Shown: positions 1 to 10,103, counted from the first letter of the stretch. The stretch: 64,000 bases of DNA from an uncultured Alphaproteobacteria bacterium (GCA_945957365.1 CAMFKI010000011.1:38841-102840); one strand, 5' to 3'. Notes: generated by a model not told the origin, from the sequence alone. Program-made: numbers and translations.

Positions 1-465
1 TTCTTCGACGGCGTGACGACCGTGGTGGCCAAGCTGTTCATCCAGACGGGTGCCGATTACGCCATGTTCGGCGAAAAGGACTACCAGCAGCTCAAGGTCG
101 TCACCCAGATGGCGCGCGACCTCGACATTCCGATCGAAGTCGTCGGCATCCCCACGGTGCGCGAGGAGGACGGCCTCGCGAAGTCATCGCGCAACGTCTA
201 TCTCTCGAAGCAGGAGCGGCAGCAGGCGCTGGCCATCCATTCGAGCATCAGCCACGCCGCAGAACGCATCAGGGGCGGCCTCGACACACAGTCCGCCGCC
301 CAGCTGGCTACCCGCACGCTGATGGCGCTGGGTTTCCAGGTGGACTACGTAACCGTCCGCAACGCCGAGACGCTGGCCCCGCCGCAGCACAGGGACGAGC
401 CGCTGCGCGTCATCGCAGCCGCCTGGCTGGGAAAGACCAGGCTGATCGACAACGTGGCGGTCTAG
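1..465 (+). CDS. panC: Pantoate--beta-alanine ligase, C-terminal part (5' end outside window)
   Basis: PanC joins pantoate and beta-alanine with ATP to make pantothenate, the precursor of coenzyme A, in the cytosol. The frame is already open at base 1 and reads FFDGVTTVVAKLF, so the N-terminus with the ATP-binding HIGH-like motif lies outside the window; 154 residues remain. Family motifs visible are FGEKDYQQL and the KSSRN block (REEDGLAKSSRNVYLS), which binds ATP phosphates and pantoate. The TAG stop at 463-465 overlaps the stop of the convergent acetyltransferase gene by four bases (CTAG). The identification is secure. Apart from the missing start nothing looks broken. Confidence 0.95.
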   Translation, partial: FFDGVTTVVAKLFIQTGADYAMFGEKDYQQLKVVTQMARDLDIPIEVVGIPTVREEDGLAKSSRNVYLSKQERQQALAIHSSISHAAERIRGGLDTQSAAQLATRTLMALGFQVDYVTVRNAETLAPPQHRDEPLRVIAAAWLGKTRLIDNVAV

Positions 466-905
466 AGCGTGCGGTAGAGCAGCTCCCTGCCCTCCGCCGC
501 AAAACCGAGCGACAGATAGAACCGCCGCAGATCGGCATCGGCACCATGGGGCGTGACGGTGACCTGGTAGCCGGCCGCCCCCATCCCGCGCAACCACGCT
601 TCGGCCTCGGCGATCAGTGCTCGCGCGATGCCCTTGCCGCGATGTTCCGGCAGCACATAGAGATCGCCCAGTTCGGCCGACCAGCCGAACTCGATGCCGA
701 AATCCATCGACACGGTGGCCACGCCGGTGGCGAGGCCCTGCTCGTCCGCCAGCAGCACGGCGCAGTGCTCGAGCGTGAGCATGGCGCGGAGATTGGACGC
801 GATCGTCGCATCGGCTGTGGTGAAGCCTTCCTCGCGGAAGAAGCGCTGGAGCAGCAGCGTCGCCGGCTGCGGATCATCCTCGACGGTGAGGCGCCTGACC
901 GTCAC
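462..905 (-). CDS. GNAT family N-acetyltransferase
   Basis: This 147-residue protein has the GNAT fold signature: beta-4 YVLPEHRGKGIARALI carries the R/Q-x-x-G-x-G/A acetyl-CoA pyrophosphate loop (HRGKGIA), and the C-terminus RRFYLSLGFAAEGRELLYRTL is the usual last strands. The acceptor substrate cannot be read from sequence. I chose the GTG at 905 because it forms a GTGA overlap with the stop of the DUF1489 gene just upstream, and homology to GNAT proteins begins there (VTVRRLTVEDD). A longer in-frame extension exists but reads as low-complexity Arg/Pro/Gly. The two genes are probably translationally coupled. Confidence 0.85.
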   Translation of the reverse strand: MTVRRLTVEDDPQPATLLLQRFFREEGFTTADATIASNLRAMLTLEHCAVLLADEQGLATGVATVSMDFGIEFGWSAELGDLYVLPEHRGKGIARALIAEAEAWLRGMGAAGYQVTVTPHGADADLRRFYLSLGFAAEGRELLYRTL

Positions 906-1318
906 AGCAGGCCGAGCTCCGCCAGTTCGCGACGGAGCTTTTCCGGCATGCCTTCGACCCTCGAGGATTTCGGCAGGTCCGGCGGAGCGTCCGCCGCTTC
1001 GAGGTACCGCCAGCCCTGGAAGGCGCGCTTCGGCACCGGCCGTACCGGAATGATCTGCGGCTTGAACATGATGCGGCAGCGCTCGATGCCGTCGGCGCCG
1101 GTAACCGGTTCGAGGCCGGCGATGGGCTGGCGGCAGAGAATCATCCCGCGCAGCACCCAGTAGAGCGAGCCGCCCGGCACGATCTCGTCCTTGCGCTTGG
1201 GGAACATGCGCGTCACGTGATCGAGGGTATCGCGGCCGGCGCGGCAATCCTTGACCCATGATTCGAGTTCGTCGATCTCGGACACGCCGACGCAGAGCTT
1301 GAGAATATGGAGAGCCAT
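902..1318 (-). CDS. DUF1489 family protein
   Basis: A 138-residue cytosolic protein starting MALHILKLCVGVSEIDELESW, matching the alphaproteobacterial DUF1489 family, whose members are about 140 residues and have no established function. It contains no signal peptide or membrane segment. Typical segments seen are DHVTRMFPKRKDEI, GSLYWVLRG and CRIMFKPQIIPVRPVPKRAFQGWRY. The ATG at 1318 is preferred over an upstream in-frame start because it begins the conserved MALHILK sequence. The gene is coupled to the downstream acetyltransferase through a four-base overlap. The family assignment is from memory of its conserved sequence. Confidence 0.8.
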   Translation of the reverse strand: MALHILKLCVGVSEIDELESWVKDCRAGRDTLDHVTRMFPKRKDEIVPGGSLYWVLRGMILCRQPIAGLEPVTGADGIERCRIMFKPQIIPVRPVPKRAFQGWRYLEAADAPPDLPKSSRVEGMPEKLRRELAELGLL

Positions 1319-1384
1319 GCCACGATCATAGAGGACCGTACCGGGCAGGTGAACCATCGCCCGGAGCGTTGTCCCCAGCCGCGT

Positions 1385-2014
1385 CTACGTGCCGTCCCGC
1401 GGGGTCACCGGCGTGAAATAGGCCTTGTCCAGGGTGCGGATCTCGAAATTGTGCTGCACGCGCACGCCGATCCCGTGGCGCAGCATCAATTCGGTCAGGC
1501 GGCTGCCGTCGATCAGCACGACCCTGCGCACCAGCTGGGCGCAGAATTCCGCAGCGCCCGCTGAAAAATGGGTGGTGGTGACGAAGACTCCCTTTCCCGC
1601 CCGCCGCGCCTCAAGGCTGCCGGCGAAGTCGCGGACGTCGCCGATCGGCACCGCGATGCCCGGCTTGAGCCGCTTGGCCTGAATGCAGATCGAATCGAAG
1701 CCCAGCTCGTCGAGGCTGATGATGCCGTCGATCCCGCCATCGCCCGAGCGCCCCAGGCAAAGGGCCATTTCGGCACGGTTGCTGCCATAGCCCATGGCGA
1801 GCAGCACATCGATGACGAGGCGTTCGAAGAACTCCGGCGTCTGCGCGTGGATGCGCGCGATCAGCTCGCTCCGCAGCACGGCGTTGGCGGCATTGACCAG
1901 GGCCGCCAGTGCCATGCGCCCCTCTTCGGTGATTCCCCCCATCGGCTCGCCGGCATCGGACGGCTCGTCATCGGAGGGCTGCATGAGCCGCTGGAATTCG
2001 CTCAGGACGAACAT
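1385..2014 (-). CDS. Mrr-type restriction endonuclease, catalytic domain with short N-terminus
   Basis: This 209-residue protein carries the Mrr catalytic domain of type IV (modification-dependent) restriction systems. The PD-(D/E)xK-type active site is visible as Glu64, Asp96 in GDGGIDGI and Gln112-Ala-Lys114 in CIQAKR, followed by the family segment RRAGKGVFVTTTHFS. Full-length Mrr proteins are near 300 residues with an N-terminal winged-helix DNA-recognition domain; here only about 60 residues precede the nuclease core, and no missing domain is found in the 91 bp gap upstream. A perfect 7-bp inverted repeat lies just upstream of the start codon. The core is certain; whether the protein is active is not known. 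Confidence 0.85.
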   Translation of the reverse strand: MFVLSEFQRLMQPSDDEPSDAGEPMGGITEEGRMALAALVNAANAVLRSELIARIHAQTPEFFERLVIDVLLAMGYGSNRAEMALCLGRSGDGGIDGIISLDELGFDSICIQAKRLKPGIAVPIGDVRDFAGSLEARRAGKGVFVTTTHFSAGAAEFCAQLVRRVVLIDGSRLTELMLRHGIGVRVQHNFEIRTLDKAYFTPVTPRDGT

Positions 2015-2022
2015 GACGCTAG

Positions 2023-2042
2023 GTTAAGCGGCAAGGCTTAAC
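2023..2042. promoter_or_regulatory. Inverted repeat in the leader of the mrr-like gene
   Basis: The sequence GTTAAGC-N6-GCTTAAC is a perfect 7+7 inverted repeat ending 8 bases before the ATG (2014, minus strand) of the Mrr-like gene. Its position suits an operator or a structure that hides the ribosome binding site. No regulator gene is adjacent, so the binding protein is unknown. Confidence 0.4.
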
Positions 2043-2105
2043 ATCGGCTTATGGGAGAACGGCCGGCACCGGAGGTTGCAGCCCCGTCCCGGCCAGCGCC
2101 ATGGA

Positions 2106-3413
2106 TCAGGAAGCGGCCTTGCTGATGAAGCACTTCACGCCCTTGGACTTCAGCTTGGCGCAGGCATTGCCGGCATCGCTCTGGCTGTCGAACCCGACGA
2201 GGCGGACGCGGTAGAACACGCCCTTGGCGCCAAGGTCGGCGCGGACCACCACGGGGCTCTGCGAGGCAAGGGCCTTGTTGCGCGCCTGCATCGTCTTCCA
2301 GGTGGACCAGGCGGAAGCCTCGGTGGTGGCGGAGGCGAGCTGCACCGACCAGCCGGTCATCTTCTGCGGCGCCGCGGCAGGCTCGGCCGGCACGGGGGCG
2401 GCGGATGCCGTCTGCGTCTCATCGGCCGCGGGCTCGGCCACTGCCGTCGCCGGGGCGCCCGATGCGTCGTCGGCGGGCACGTCCTCGACGGCGAGCACCT
2501 TCTCCTCGGCGGCGGCCGGTGCGGGGACGGCGTCGGCCGCCGGGCTTGCCGATGCCGTGGTCACGGGCTGATCCTGCGGAACGCGGTCCGTATAGAGCTT
2601 CGCCTGCGCATTGACGGTGGTTTCGGCGACCTGGGAGTCATCGCCGGAGAGGCTCGAGGGCGGCGCCTTGGCGGCCGGAAGCTGATTGTCACTGGCGGGG
2701 CTGACGTCGGCGGTCTGTATGTCCCCACCGGTCGTCGCCTTGGGCGCTCCGCCGTCGAGGGCTGCGAGACTCTGCACCGCCGGCTCGTAGCCGGGCTTGG
2801 CCTGGAGCGCGCGGTTCAGCGCGTCGCGGGCATCGGCCGTGCGCTGCAGCTTTTCATAGGTCGCCGCCTGGGCGAGATAGACCCGCGCCGGATCGGCATA
2901 ATTGTAGCTCAGCGCCTTGTCGAAATCGGCAAGCGCGAAGAGATACTGGCCGGAATCGCGCAGCAGCGTGCCGCGGCTGTAATAGGCATTGCTGAATTCC
3001 GCATCGAGGAACAGCGCCGAGGTGAAGTCTTCCATCGCCAGGGCATTGCGTTGCAGCCGCTGGTAGGACAGACCACGATTGTAGAGTGCCAGGGCCCGCA
3101 CCTTGCCGGACAGCGCATCGATGCGCAGGGCGGCGGTATAGTCGTCGATGGCGAATTCATGCTCGTTCAGGCGCTGATAGGCCAGACCGCGGTTGAGCAG
3201 CGCGTTGGCCAGCACATCGGGCGGCAGGTTGCGCGAGTCGATGGCCTGGGAATAGTCGGTCACCGCCGTCGCCGCATCGCCGGATTGCAGCGCCTTGTAG
3301 GCCTGCGACGCGAGCTTGATGTCGGGGGTGGCGCTGGCGGACAAGGCCGGGGCGGCATTGGCGGCAAGAACCACGAAACAGGCGGAGGCGAGGAGAAGGG
3401 TGCGGATGCTCAT
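2106..3413 (-). CDS. Exported TPR-repeat protein with C-terminal SPOR domain
   Basis: A 435-residue protein with a signal peptide (MSIRTLLLASACFVVLAANA, cleavage near APALSA), tetratricopeptide repeats from about residue 28 to 220 (repeated A..Y...L, RGLAYQRL, NRGLSYQRL, RGTLLRDSG), an Ala/Pro/Glu-rich linker to about 350, and a SPOR domain from 352 to the end (GWSVQLAS ... FYRVRLVGF ... CFISKA). SPOR domains bind denuded septal peptidoglycan and TPRs bind proteins, so a periplasmic role in division or wall remodelling is likely. The ATG at 3413 was chosen for the signal peptide; a GTG at 3434 would add seven residues. No partner genes are adjacent. Confidence 0.85.
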   Translation of the reverse strand: MSIRTLLLASACFVVLAANAAPALSASATPDIKLASQAYKALQSGDAATAVTDYSQAIDSRNLPPDVLANALLNRGLAYQRLNEHEFAIDDYTAALRIDALSGKVRALALYNRGLSYQRLQRNALAMEDFTSALFLDAEFSNAYYSRGTLLRDSGQYLFALADFDKALSYNYADPARVYLAQAATYEKLQRTADARDALNRALQAKPGYEPAVQSLAALDGGAPKATTGGDIQTADVSPASDNQLPAAKAPPSSLSGDDSQVAETTVNAQAKLYTDRVPQDQPVTTASASPAADAVPAPAAAEEKVLAVEDVPADDASGAPATAVAEPAADETQTASAAPVPAEPAAAPQKMTGWSVQLASATTEASAWSTWKTMQARNKALASQSPVVVRADLGAKGVFYRVRLVGFDSQSDAGNACAKLKSKGVKCFISKAAS

Positions 3414-3572
3414 GTTGGGCAGTATCGCGGCCACGTGGTTAAAAACCTATTGCCGGAAGGGGCTTGGAAAGTTGACAGGTGGTAAACGCGATGGCCGGCC
3501 GTGTGTCGTTTTTAGACTCCCGCCCGGCGCAGCCGAGTTGACGGCTGCCAGTCACGCTGGCACAACAGACCC

Positions 3573-3761
3573 CGTGTGGTGCCCGCTGCCAGACGGACTG
3601 CGGGCCTAACAGGGAACACGGTGAGGCAGACCCAATCGGGGGCCGAATCCGTGGCTGCCCCCGCAACTGTGAGCGGTGAGGGCGTGGGCAAGATTGGCCA
3701 CTGGGAAACCGGGAAGGCCGCCCAGGCTCAGCGACCCGCAAGTCAGGAGACCTGCCACACG
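3573..3761 (+). ncRNA. Cobalamin (AdoCbl-type) riboswitch
   Basis: All core elements of the cobalamin riboswitch are in order: P1 arm CGTGTGG (3573-3579) pairing with CCACACG (3755-3761), a P2 hairpin, AACAGGGAACACGGTG from 3608, GCTGCCCCCGCAACTGTGAG from 3654, CCACTGGGAAACCGGGAAGG from 3698, and the B12 box AAGTCAGGAGACCTGCC ending near 3756. It precedes the small CbtB-like ORF and cobW-cobN-cobO, so cobalamin is expected to repress this operon, probably by blocking translation since the GGAGGG ribosome site at 3785 lies just downstream. Confidence 0.95.
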
Positions 3762-3795
3762 ACAGGACTGAACCAGGTCACCACGGAGGGTGTTC

Positions 3796-3975
3796 ATGAC
3801 CGCTCGTCGGATTGCTTCCACCACCTCGCTCGCCGCCTCGAAGCGTATTGCCGCGCGCTTCGCACCGCGGCCCACCGGCGCGACGCCGACCTTCACGTCC
3901 GGCCTGTCGCATCTGGCAGGCGCCCCCAATGCGGCGCGCGACACGCGCCACGCCACCGGCTTCCCCTGCCACTAA
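3796..3975 (+). CDS. Small CbtB-like protein lacking the transmembrane segment
   Basis: A 59-residue ORF with a strong ribosome site (GGAGGG at 3785-3790, five bases before the ATG) directly after the cobalamin riboswitch. Its C-terminus, GLSHLAGAPNAARDTRHATG followed by FPCH, matches the metal-binding tail of CbtB, the small subunit of a predicted cobalt transporter usually found under this riboswitch with cbtA. CbtB normally has one hydrophobic helix before this tail; here that region is Arg/Pro/Thr-rich (AARFAPRPTGATPTFTSG) and no other frame restores a helix. No cbtA follows. It may be a decayed remnant, or a soluble cobalt-binding peptide. The motif match is clear, the function uncertain. 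Confidence 0.6.
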   Translation: MTARRIASTTSLAASKRIAARFAPRPTGATPTFTSGLSHLAGAPNAARDTRHATGFPCH

Positions 3976-4055
3976 GCCAAATCGGTGTTCCGGTGCTGCA
4001 TCGGCCTGTTCCCGGGCCTGGTGCCGGACCGGACTGCCCGGGAGATCCACGCCAC

Positions 4056-5092
<1,037 letters not shown>

Positions 5093-5093
<1 letters not shown>

Positions 5094-8000
5094 TGCACCT
5101 TCTCGCCACGACATCGGGCGTGATCGACGGCGCTGCGGAAGCCGTCGATCTCGCGCAATCGCCTGCCGACATCGTCGTCCTCTCCGCCGCCGACAGCGAG
5201 CTGGCGAGCCTCGCGCGCGCCCACGACGCTGCCCCCTGCCCGCTGCGCCTCGCCAACCTGCTGCAGCTGCAGCACCCGCTGTCCGTCGATCTCTACATCG
5301 AGAAGACACTGCAGCATGCGAAGCTCGTCGTGCTGCGTCTCCTCGGCGGCGCCTCCTACTGGAGCTACGGCCTCGACCAGCTGGAGGCCGTGGCCCGCGA
5401 TCGGGGCATCATGCTCTGCCTGCTGCCGGGCGACGCCCAGCCCGATCCCGACCTCACGGCACGATCGACCATCGCGGCGCGCCACGCGGAACAGCTGCGC
5501 CAGTATCTGGTGACGGGCGGCGCGGAGAACGCCGCGTGCTTCCTCGCCTATTGCCGCCACCTGACCGAGGGCAGCGCAGCGCCGGCGCCGGCGCGCGAAT
5601 TGCCGAAGGCCGGGATCTACCGCGACACGTCCAGGCCCGGGCAGCCGCTGGCGGCACTCGTCTTCTACCGTTCGGTCCTCGAGGGCGCGCAGACCGCGCC
5701 CATCGATGCGCTGGTGGACGCGCTGGCCGAACGCGGCATCGGCGCCCGCGCATTCTTCGTTGCGAGCCTCAAGGACCGCGCCAGCGTCGAGGTGCTGGAA
5801 CAGACCCTCTCCCGCCCCGACGTGATCCTCAACTGCACCAGCTTCGCCGTGGCCTCCGGCGGCAGCGCCGATCCGCTCGCCGCACATGATTGCCCGGTGC
5901 TGCAAGTGGTGCTCTCCGGCTCCTCCGAAGAGAGCTGGCGCCAATCGTCCCAGGGCCTCAGCGCCCGCGACCTCGCCATGAACGTGGTGCTCCCCGAACT
6001 CGACGGCCGCATCATGTCGCGCGCCGTTTCCTTCAAGGCCGACAGCCTGTGGCACCAGGGCACGGAGTGCCGCATCGTCACCTATCGCGCCGTGCCGGAC
6101 CGCGTCGCCTTCGTGGCCGACCTCGCCGCCAACTGGGTGAGACTTCGCCGCAAGCCTGCGGCCGAGCGCAAGGTGGCGATCATCCTCGCCAACTACCCGA
6201 ACAAGGACGGCCGCATCGCCAATGGCGTGGGCTACGACACGCCGGCGAGCACGGTTGCGATCCTCGATGCGATGGCGGCGGAGGGCCATGCGGTCGCGGA
6301 TTACCCCAAGAGCGGCAATGGCATCGTCGAAGACCTGCAGCGCGGGCCGACGAATGCGGCGCGCCATTCTCCATCCACGGCAACGCCCTTCCACGCTTCA
6401 CCTCGCCCCGGCTCGACCGGGGCATCCTCTTCGGACGCCGGCAAAAAGGATCGCCCGGTCAAGCCGGGCGAAGGTGGATGGGTGGGGCGGGACGAAAGCC
6501 CGGCCCTACTCGCCCTTGCCGACTACATCACCTTCTTCGAAACCCTCCCCGCCCCGCTCCGCAGCAGCATCACCGCGCGCTGGGGCGAACCCGCCCGCGA
6601 TCCGTTCTTCGCGGACGGCGCCTTCCACCTTCCCATCCGCCTCTACGGCAATGCCGCCGTCGCGATCCAGCCGGCGCGCGGCTACAACATCGATCCGAAA
6701 TCGACCTACCACGACCCGGCGCTGCTGCCGCCGCATGGCTATCTCGCCTTCTACTACTGGCTTCGCACGCTTTTCAAAGCGGATGCCGTGATCCACAACG
6801 GCAAGCACGGCAATCTCGAATGGCTGCCGGGCAAGGCCAATGCGCTGTCGGCCGAATGCCTGCCCGAAGTTGCACTCGGCCCGCTGCCGCAGCTCTATCC
6901 CTTCATCGTCAACGATCCCGGCGAGGGCACGCAGGCCAAGCGCCGCACCGGTGCCGTCATCATCGACCACTTGACGCCGCCGCTGACGCGCGCCGAAACC
7001 TACGGCCCGCTGAAGGATCTCGAAGCCCTCGTCGATGAATATTACCTCGCCTCCGGCCTCGACGCCCGCCGCCGCGATTCGCTGAAGCGCGACATCCTCG
7101 ATCTCACCAGGTCCTCGCGCCTCGACGAGGATGCAGGCTTCACCGGTGACGAGGACCGGGACCTGCAGCGGCTCGACGCGTTTCTCTGCGACCTCAAGGA
7201 GGCGCAGATCCGCGACGGGCTGCATGTTCTCGGCGCGTCCCCCGAGGGACGGCTGGAGACCGATCTCCTCGTCGCCTTCACCCGCGTGCCACGCGGACTG
7301 GGCGAAGGCGGCGACCAGTCGCTGATCCGCGCGCTCGCGGCAGATTCGGGCCTTGCCGGCTTCGATCCGCTCGACTGTGACATGGCCGCCCGGTGGACTG
7401 GCGCGAAACCCGCGGCGCTCTTGTCACTCGCCAGTGATCCCTGGCGCAGCAACGGCGACACGGTGGAGCGGCTGGAACGCTTCGCATCCGCGCTGCTCTC
7501 GGGCACGCCACTGCCGGCGGGCTTCGACAAGACGAGCGCCGTGCTCGCCGAGATCGAAACGCGCATCCGACCCGCGCTTCGCGCCTGCGGGCATGACGAG
7601 ATCGCGGCTGTCCTCAAGGGCCTCGCCGGCCGCTTCGTCGTCCCCGGTTCATCCGGCGCACCGACGCGTGGCCGGCTCGACGTGTTGCCCACGGGCCGGA
7701 ACTTCTACTCCCTCGACAACCGCACGGTGCCCACGCCCACGGCCTGGAACCTTGGCCAGAAATCGGCGGAAGACCTGCTGCTGCGCCATTTCCAGGACAT
7801 GGGACAATACCCGAAGGCGCTCGGCCTCTCCGCCTGGGGCACCTCCAACATGCGCACCGGCGGCGACGACATCGCCCAGGCGCTCGCGCTCATCGGGGCG
7901 AAGCCGGTGTGGGAGCCGTCGAGCTGGCGCGTCACCGGCTACGAGATCATTCCGCTGGCGAAGCTCGGCCGTCCGCGCGTCGATGTCACGCTGCGCATTT

Positions 8001-8884
8001 CCGGCTTTTTCCGCGACGCCTTTCCGGCCCAGATCGAACTGCTCGACAAGGCGATCCGCGCCGTGGGTGCGCTGGACGAGGACGAGGACGACAATCCGCT
8101 CGCGGCCCGCATGCGTGCCGAGGCCAGGCTGCTGGCATCGTCGGGGATCGACACCGCCGCGGCGCAGGACATGGCCGGCCACCGCATCTTCGGGTCCAGG
8201 CCCGGCGCCTATGGCGCCGGCCTGCAGGCGCTGATCGACGAGAAGATCTGGAGCGCGCGCGCCGACCTCGCCGCCGCCTATGTCACCTGGGGTGCCTATG
8301 CCTATGGCGCCAGGGCACAGGGCATCAATGACGAGAAGGCCTTCACCGAGCGCCTGAAGCGCATCGAGGCCGTGGTCCACAACCAGGACAACCGCGAGCA
8401 CGACCTGCTCGATTCCGATGATTACTACCAGTTCGAGGGCGGCATGGCCGCCGCCGTGGAGCACGCCTCGGGCAGCCTCCCGCGCGTCTACCACAATGAC
8501 CATTCCCGCCCCGAGCGCCCGGTGATCCGCACGCTCGAGGAAGAGGTGAGCCGCGTCATGCGCGCGCGCGTGGTCAACCCAAAGTGGATCACGGGCGTGA
8601 AGCGCCACGGCTACAAGGGCGCCTTCGAGATCGCGGCGACCGTCGATTACATGTTCGCCTTCGCCGCAACAACCGGCGCGGTGCGCAGCCATCATTTCGA
8701 TCTGGCCTACGACGCCTTCCTCGCCGATGATGCGACGCGTGACTTCATCCGCGACAACAACCCCGCGGCGCTCCGCGAGATCGCCGAGCGCTTCCGCGAG
8801 GCACGCGAACGGGGCTTGTGGACGCCGCGCCTCAACTCCGCCCATAACCAGCTCGAAGACCTGCTCGAGGACCTGACACGATGA
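5093..8884 (+). CDS. cobN: Aerobic cobaltochelatase subunit CobN
   Basis: A 1263-residue large subunit of the ATP-dependent cobaltochelatase (homologous to magnesium chelatase ChlH), which inserts cobalt into hydrogenobyrinic acid a,c-diamide with CobS and CobT (not in this window). The N-terminus MHLLATTSGVIDGAAEAVDL and segments such as YNIDPKSTYHDPALLPPHGY and GKHGNLEWLPGK are family hallmarks. It overlaps cobW by one base and cobO by four (ATGA). Oddity: residues about 421-471 do not look like CobN; they are encoded partly by a palindromic repeat (6399-6476) that keeps the frame open, placed between GPTNA and LALADY, which are close together in other CobN proteins. Confidence 0.96.
6399..6476. 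repeat. Palindromic repeat element inside cobN
   Basis: Two 30-base arms (6399-6428 and 6447-6476) are inverted copies matching at 24 of 30 positions, separated by an 18-base loop. Each arm also contains its own smaller inverted repeat (CCCCGG-N5-CCGGGG and CGCCCGG-N5-CCGGGCG). The structure resembles the intergenic palindromic elements of rhizobia, but it lies in the coding sequence and is translated in frame as residues 436-462 of CobN. Confidence 0.8.
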
Positions 8885-9498
8885 CCGACGAGACCCCCGA
8901 CCACGACAATGCCCGCCACCATGAGAAGATGGCGAAGAAGAAGGCCGCCCGCGCCAAGATCATGGCGGGCAAGACCATCGAGAAGGGACTGCTCGTCGTC
9001 CACACCGGCAAGGGCAAGGGCAAGTCGACCGCCGCCTTCGGCATGGTGTTCCGCTGCATCGGCCATGGCATGAAGTCGGGCGTCATCCAGTTCGTGAAGG
9101 GCGCCTGGGGTACGGGCGAGCGCACGGTGCTGGAGAAGTTCCCAGAGCTCGTCACCATCAAGGCCATGGGCGAAGGCTTCACCTGGGAAACCCAGGACCG
9201 CGAGCGCGACATCGCGCATTCCCGCGCCGCCTGGGACGAGGCCAAGAAGATGATCGCCGATCCCGATTACAAGATGGTGCTGCTCGACGAACTCAACATC
9301 GTGTTGCGCTACGACTACCTGCCACTCGAGGAGGTGCTCGAGGTTCTGAAGAACAAGCCCGAGGGCAAGCACGTCGTCGTCACCGGCCGCAACGCCAAGG
9401 ACGAGCTGATCGAGATCGCCGACCTCGTCACCGAAATGGAACAGGTGAAGCACCCCTTCCGCTCCGGCGTGAAGGCGCAGGCCGGGATCGAGTTCTAG
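8881..9498 (+). CDS. cobO: Corrinoid adenosyltransferase CobO (CobA/BtuR type)
   Basis: A 205-residue ATP:corrinoid adenosyltransferase that transfers the 5'-deoxyadenosyl group of ATP to cobalt(I) corrinoids. The P-loop is HTGKGKGKSTAAFG (about residues 41-54), followed by QFVKGAWGTGER, LLDELNIVLRYDYL and VVTGRNA, all typical of the BtuR/CobO family. A charged N-terminal extension (DNARHHEKMAKKKAARAK) precedes it, as in other alphaproteobacterial CobO. The ATG overlaps the cobN stop by four bases, so it is the last gene of the riboswitch-controlled operon. Its TAG stop overlaps the convergent gene's stop by four bases. Confidence 0.96.
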   Translation: MTDETPDHDNARHHEKMAKKKAARAKIMAGKTIEKGLLVVHTGKGKGKSTAAFGMVFRCIGHGMKSGVIQFVKGAWGTGERTVLEKFPELVTIKAMGEGFTWETQDRERDIAHSRAAWDEAKKMIADPDYKMVLLDELNIVLRYDYLPLEEVLEVLKNKPEGKHVVVTGRNAKDELIEIADLVTEMEQVKHPFRSGVKAQAGIEF

Positions 9499-10007
9499 CC
9501 GGACGGACAATCCCGCGCCGGCGTTGCATGCAGGGCCGCCGAAAGCCGGTCCACGACGGGATCGAACTCCGCCTTCCGGCTCGCGGGATATTCGAGGCGG
9601 AAATACACCGCCTGCGCTCCCTTGCAGCTGGCGACGGCCTTTTCATAGAACAACCTTCCGGAGGCATCGCCCGCCAGCACGTACCAGCCCTTGGCGGTGC
9701 CCTTGAGCGACAGGTTGTGAACCTTTTCATAGGTCACGTTGAAGCCGCGCCCGCGCTCGTACTTGGCCCGGTCCGCCGCATCTTCCTTGAAGCTGCGGCC
9801 CGCGAGGTTACGGCCCCAGACCAAGAGCTCGGCCGCCTCGGGCTTGTCGTGGAAGGTGCGCCCGTCGCCGTTCTCGGGGCCGTCGGCATCGTTCACGAAG
9901 CCCGGGGGAATGTCGAGCGCCGCCCCGAACCTCTCGCTGACATAACTTTGCCAGCCCGCCGCGGAGGCCGGTGTCACAAGCAGAAATATCGCCAGAAGAC
10001 GCTTCAT
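9495..10007 (-). CDS. Secreted protein of unknown function
   Basis: A 170-residue protein starting MKRLLAIFLLVTPASAAGWQ, a clear short signal peptide, so it is periplasmic or exported. The mature part (YVSERFGAALDIPPGFVNDA ... YVLAGDASGRLFYEKAV ... RDCPSG) contains two Cys, at about CKGAQAVYF and near the C-terminus, which could form a disulfide. I do not recognise a named family; similar short exported proteins are common in rhizobia. The ATG at 10007 is chosen for the signal peptide; an in-frame start at 10043 adds twelve residues. It sits between the two cobalamin operons on the opposite strand with no visible link to them. Confidence 0.75.
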   Translation of the reverse strand: MKRLLAIFLLVTPASAAGWQSYVSERFGAALDIPPGFVNDADGPENGDGRTFHDKPEAAELLVWGRNLAGRSFKEDAADRAKYERGRGFNVTYEKVHNLSLKGTAKGWYVLAGDASGRLFYEKAVASCKGAQAVYFRLEYPASRKAEFDPVVDRLSAALHATPARDCPSG

Positions 10008-10103
10008 CCTCGGCAGAATGGGCCCGCTGCCGCAAACGCGCAAGGCTTCGTCGCCGGTTCACTTGACCCCCGCCCGCATGGGGACTACCAAACAGCCTCG
10101 CAG

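Noticed and set aside
3439..3741. 100-codon minus-strand frame antisense to the riboswitch
   Set aside because: It is fully covered by the conserved cobalamin riboswitch, and its composition (Arg/Pro/Ser-rich) is that of a shadow frame.
3439..4055. N-terminal extension of CobW through the riboswitch region
   Set aside because: The frame is open from 3576, but the extra residues come from riboswitch and leader RNA; CobW homology and a ribosome site place the start at 4056.
6340..6510. Frameshift or pseudogene in cobN
   Set aside because: The odd segment is in frame and CobN motifs are normal on both sides, so an in-frame repeat insertion explains it without loss of the gene.
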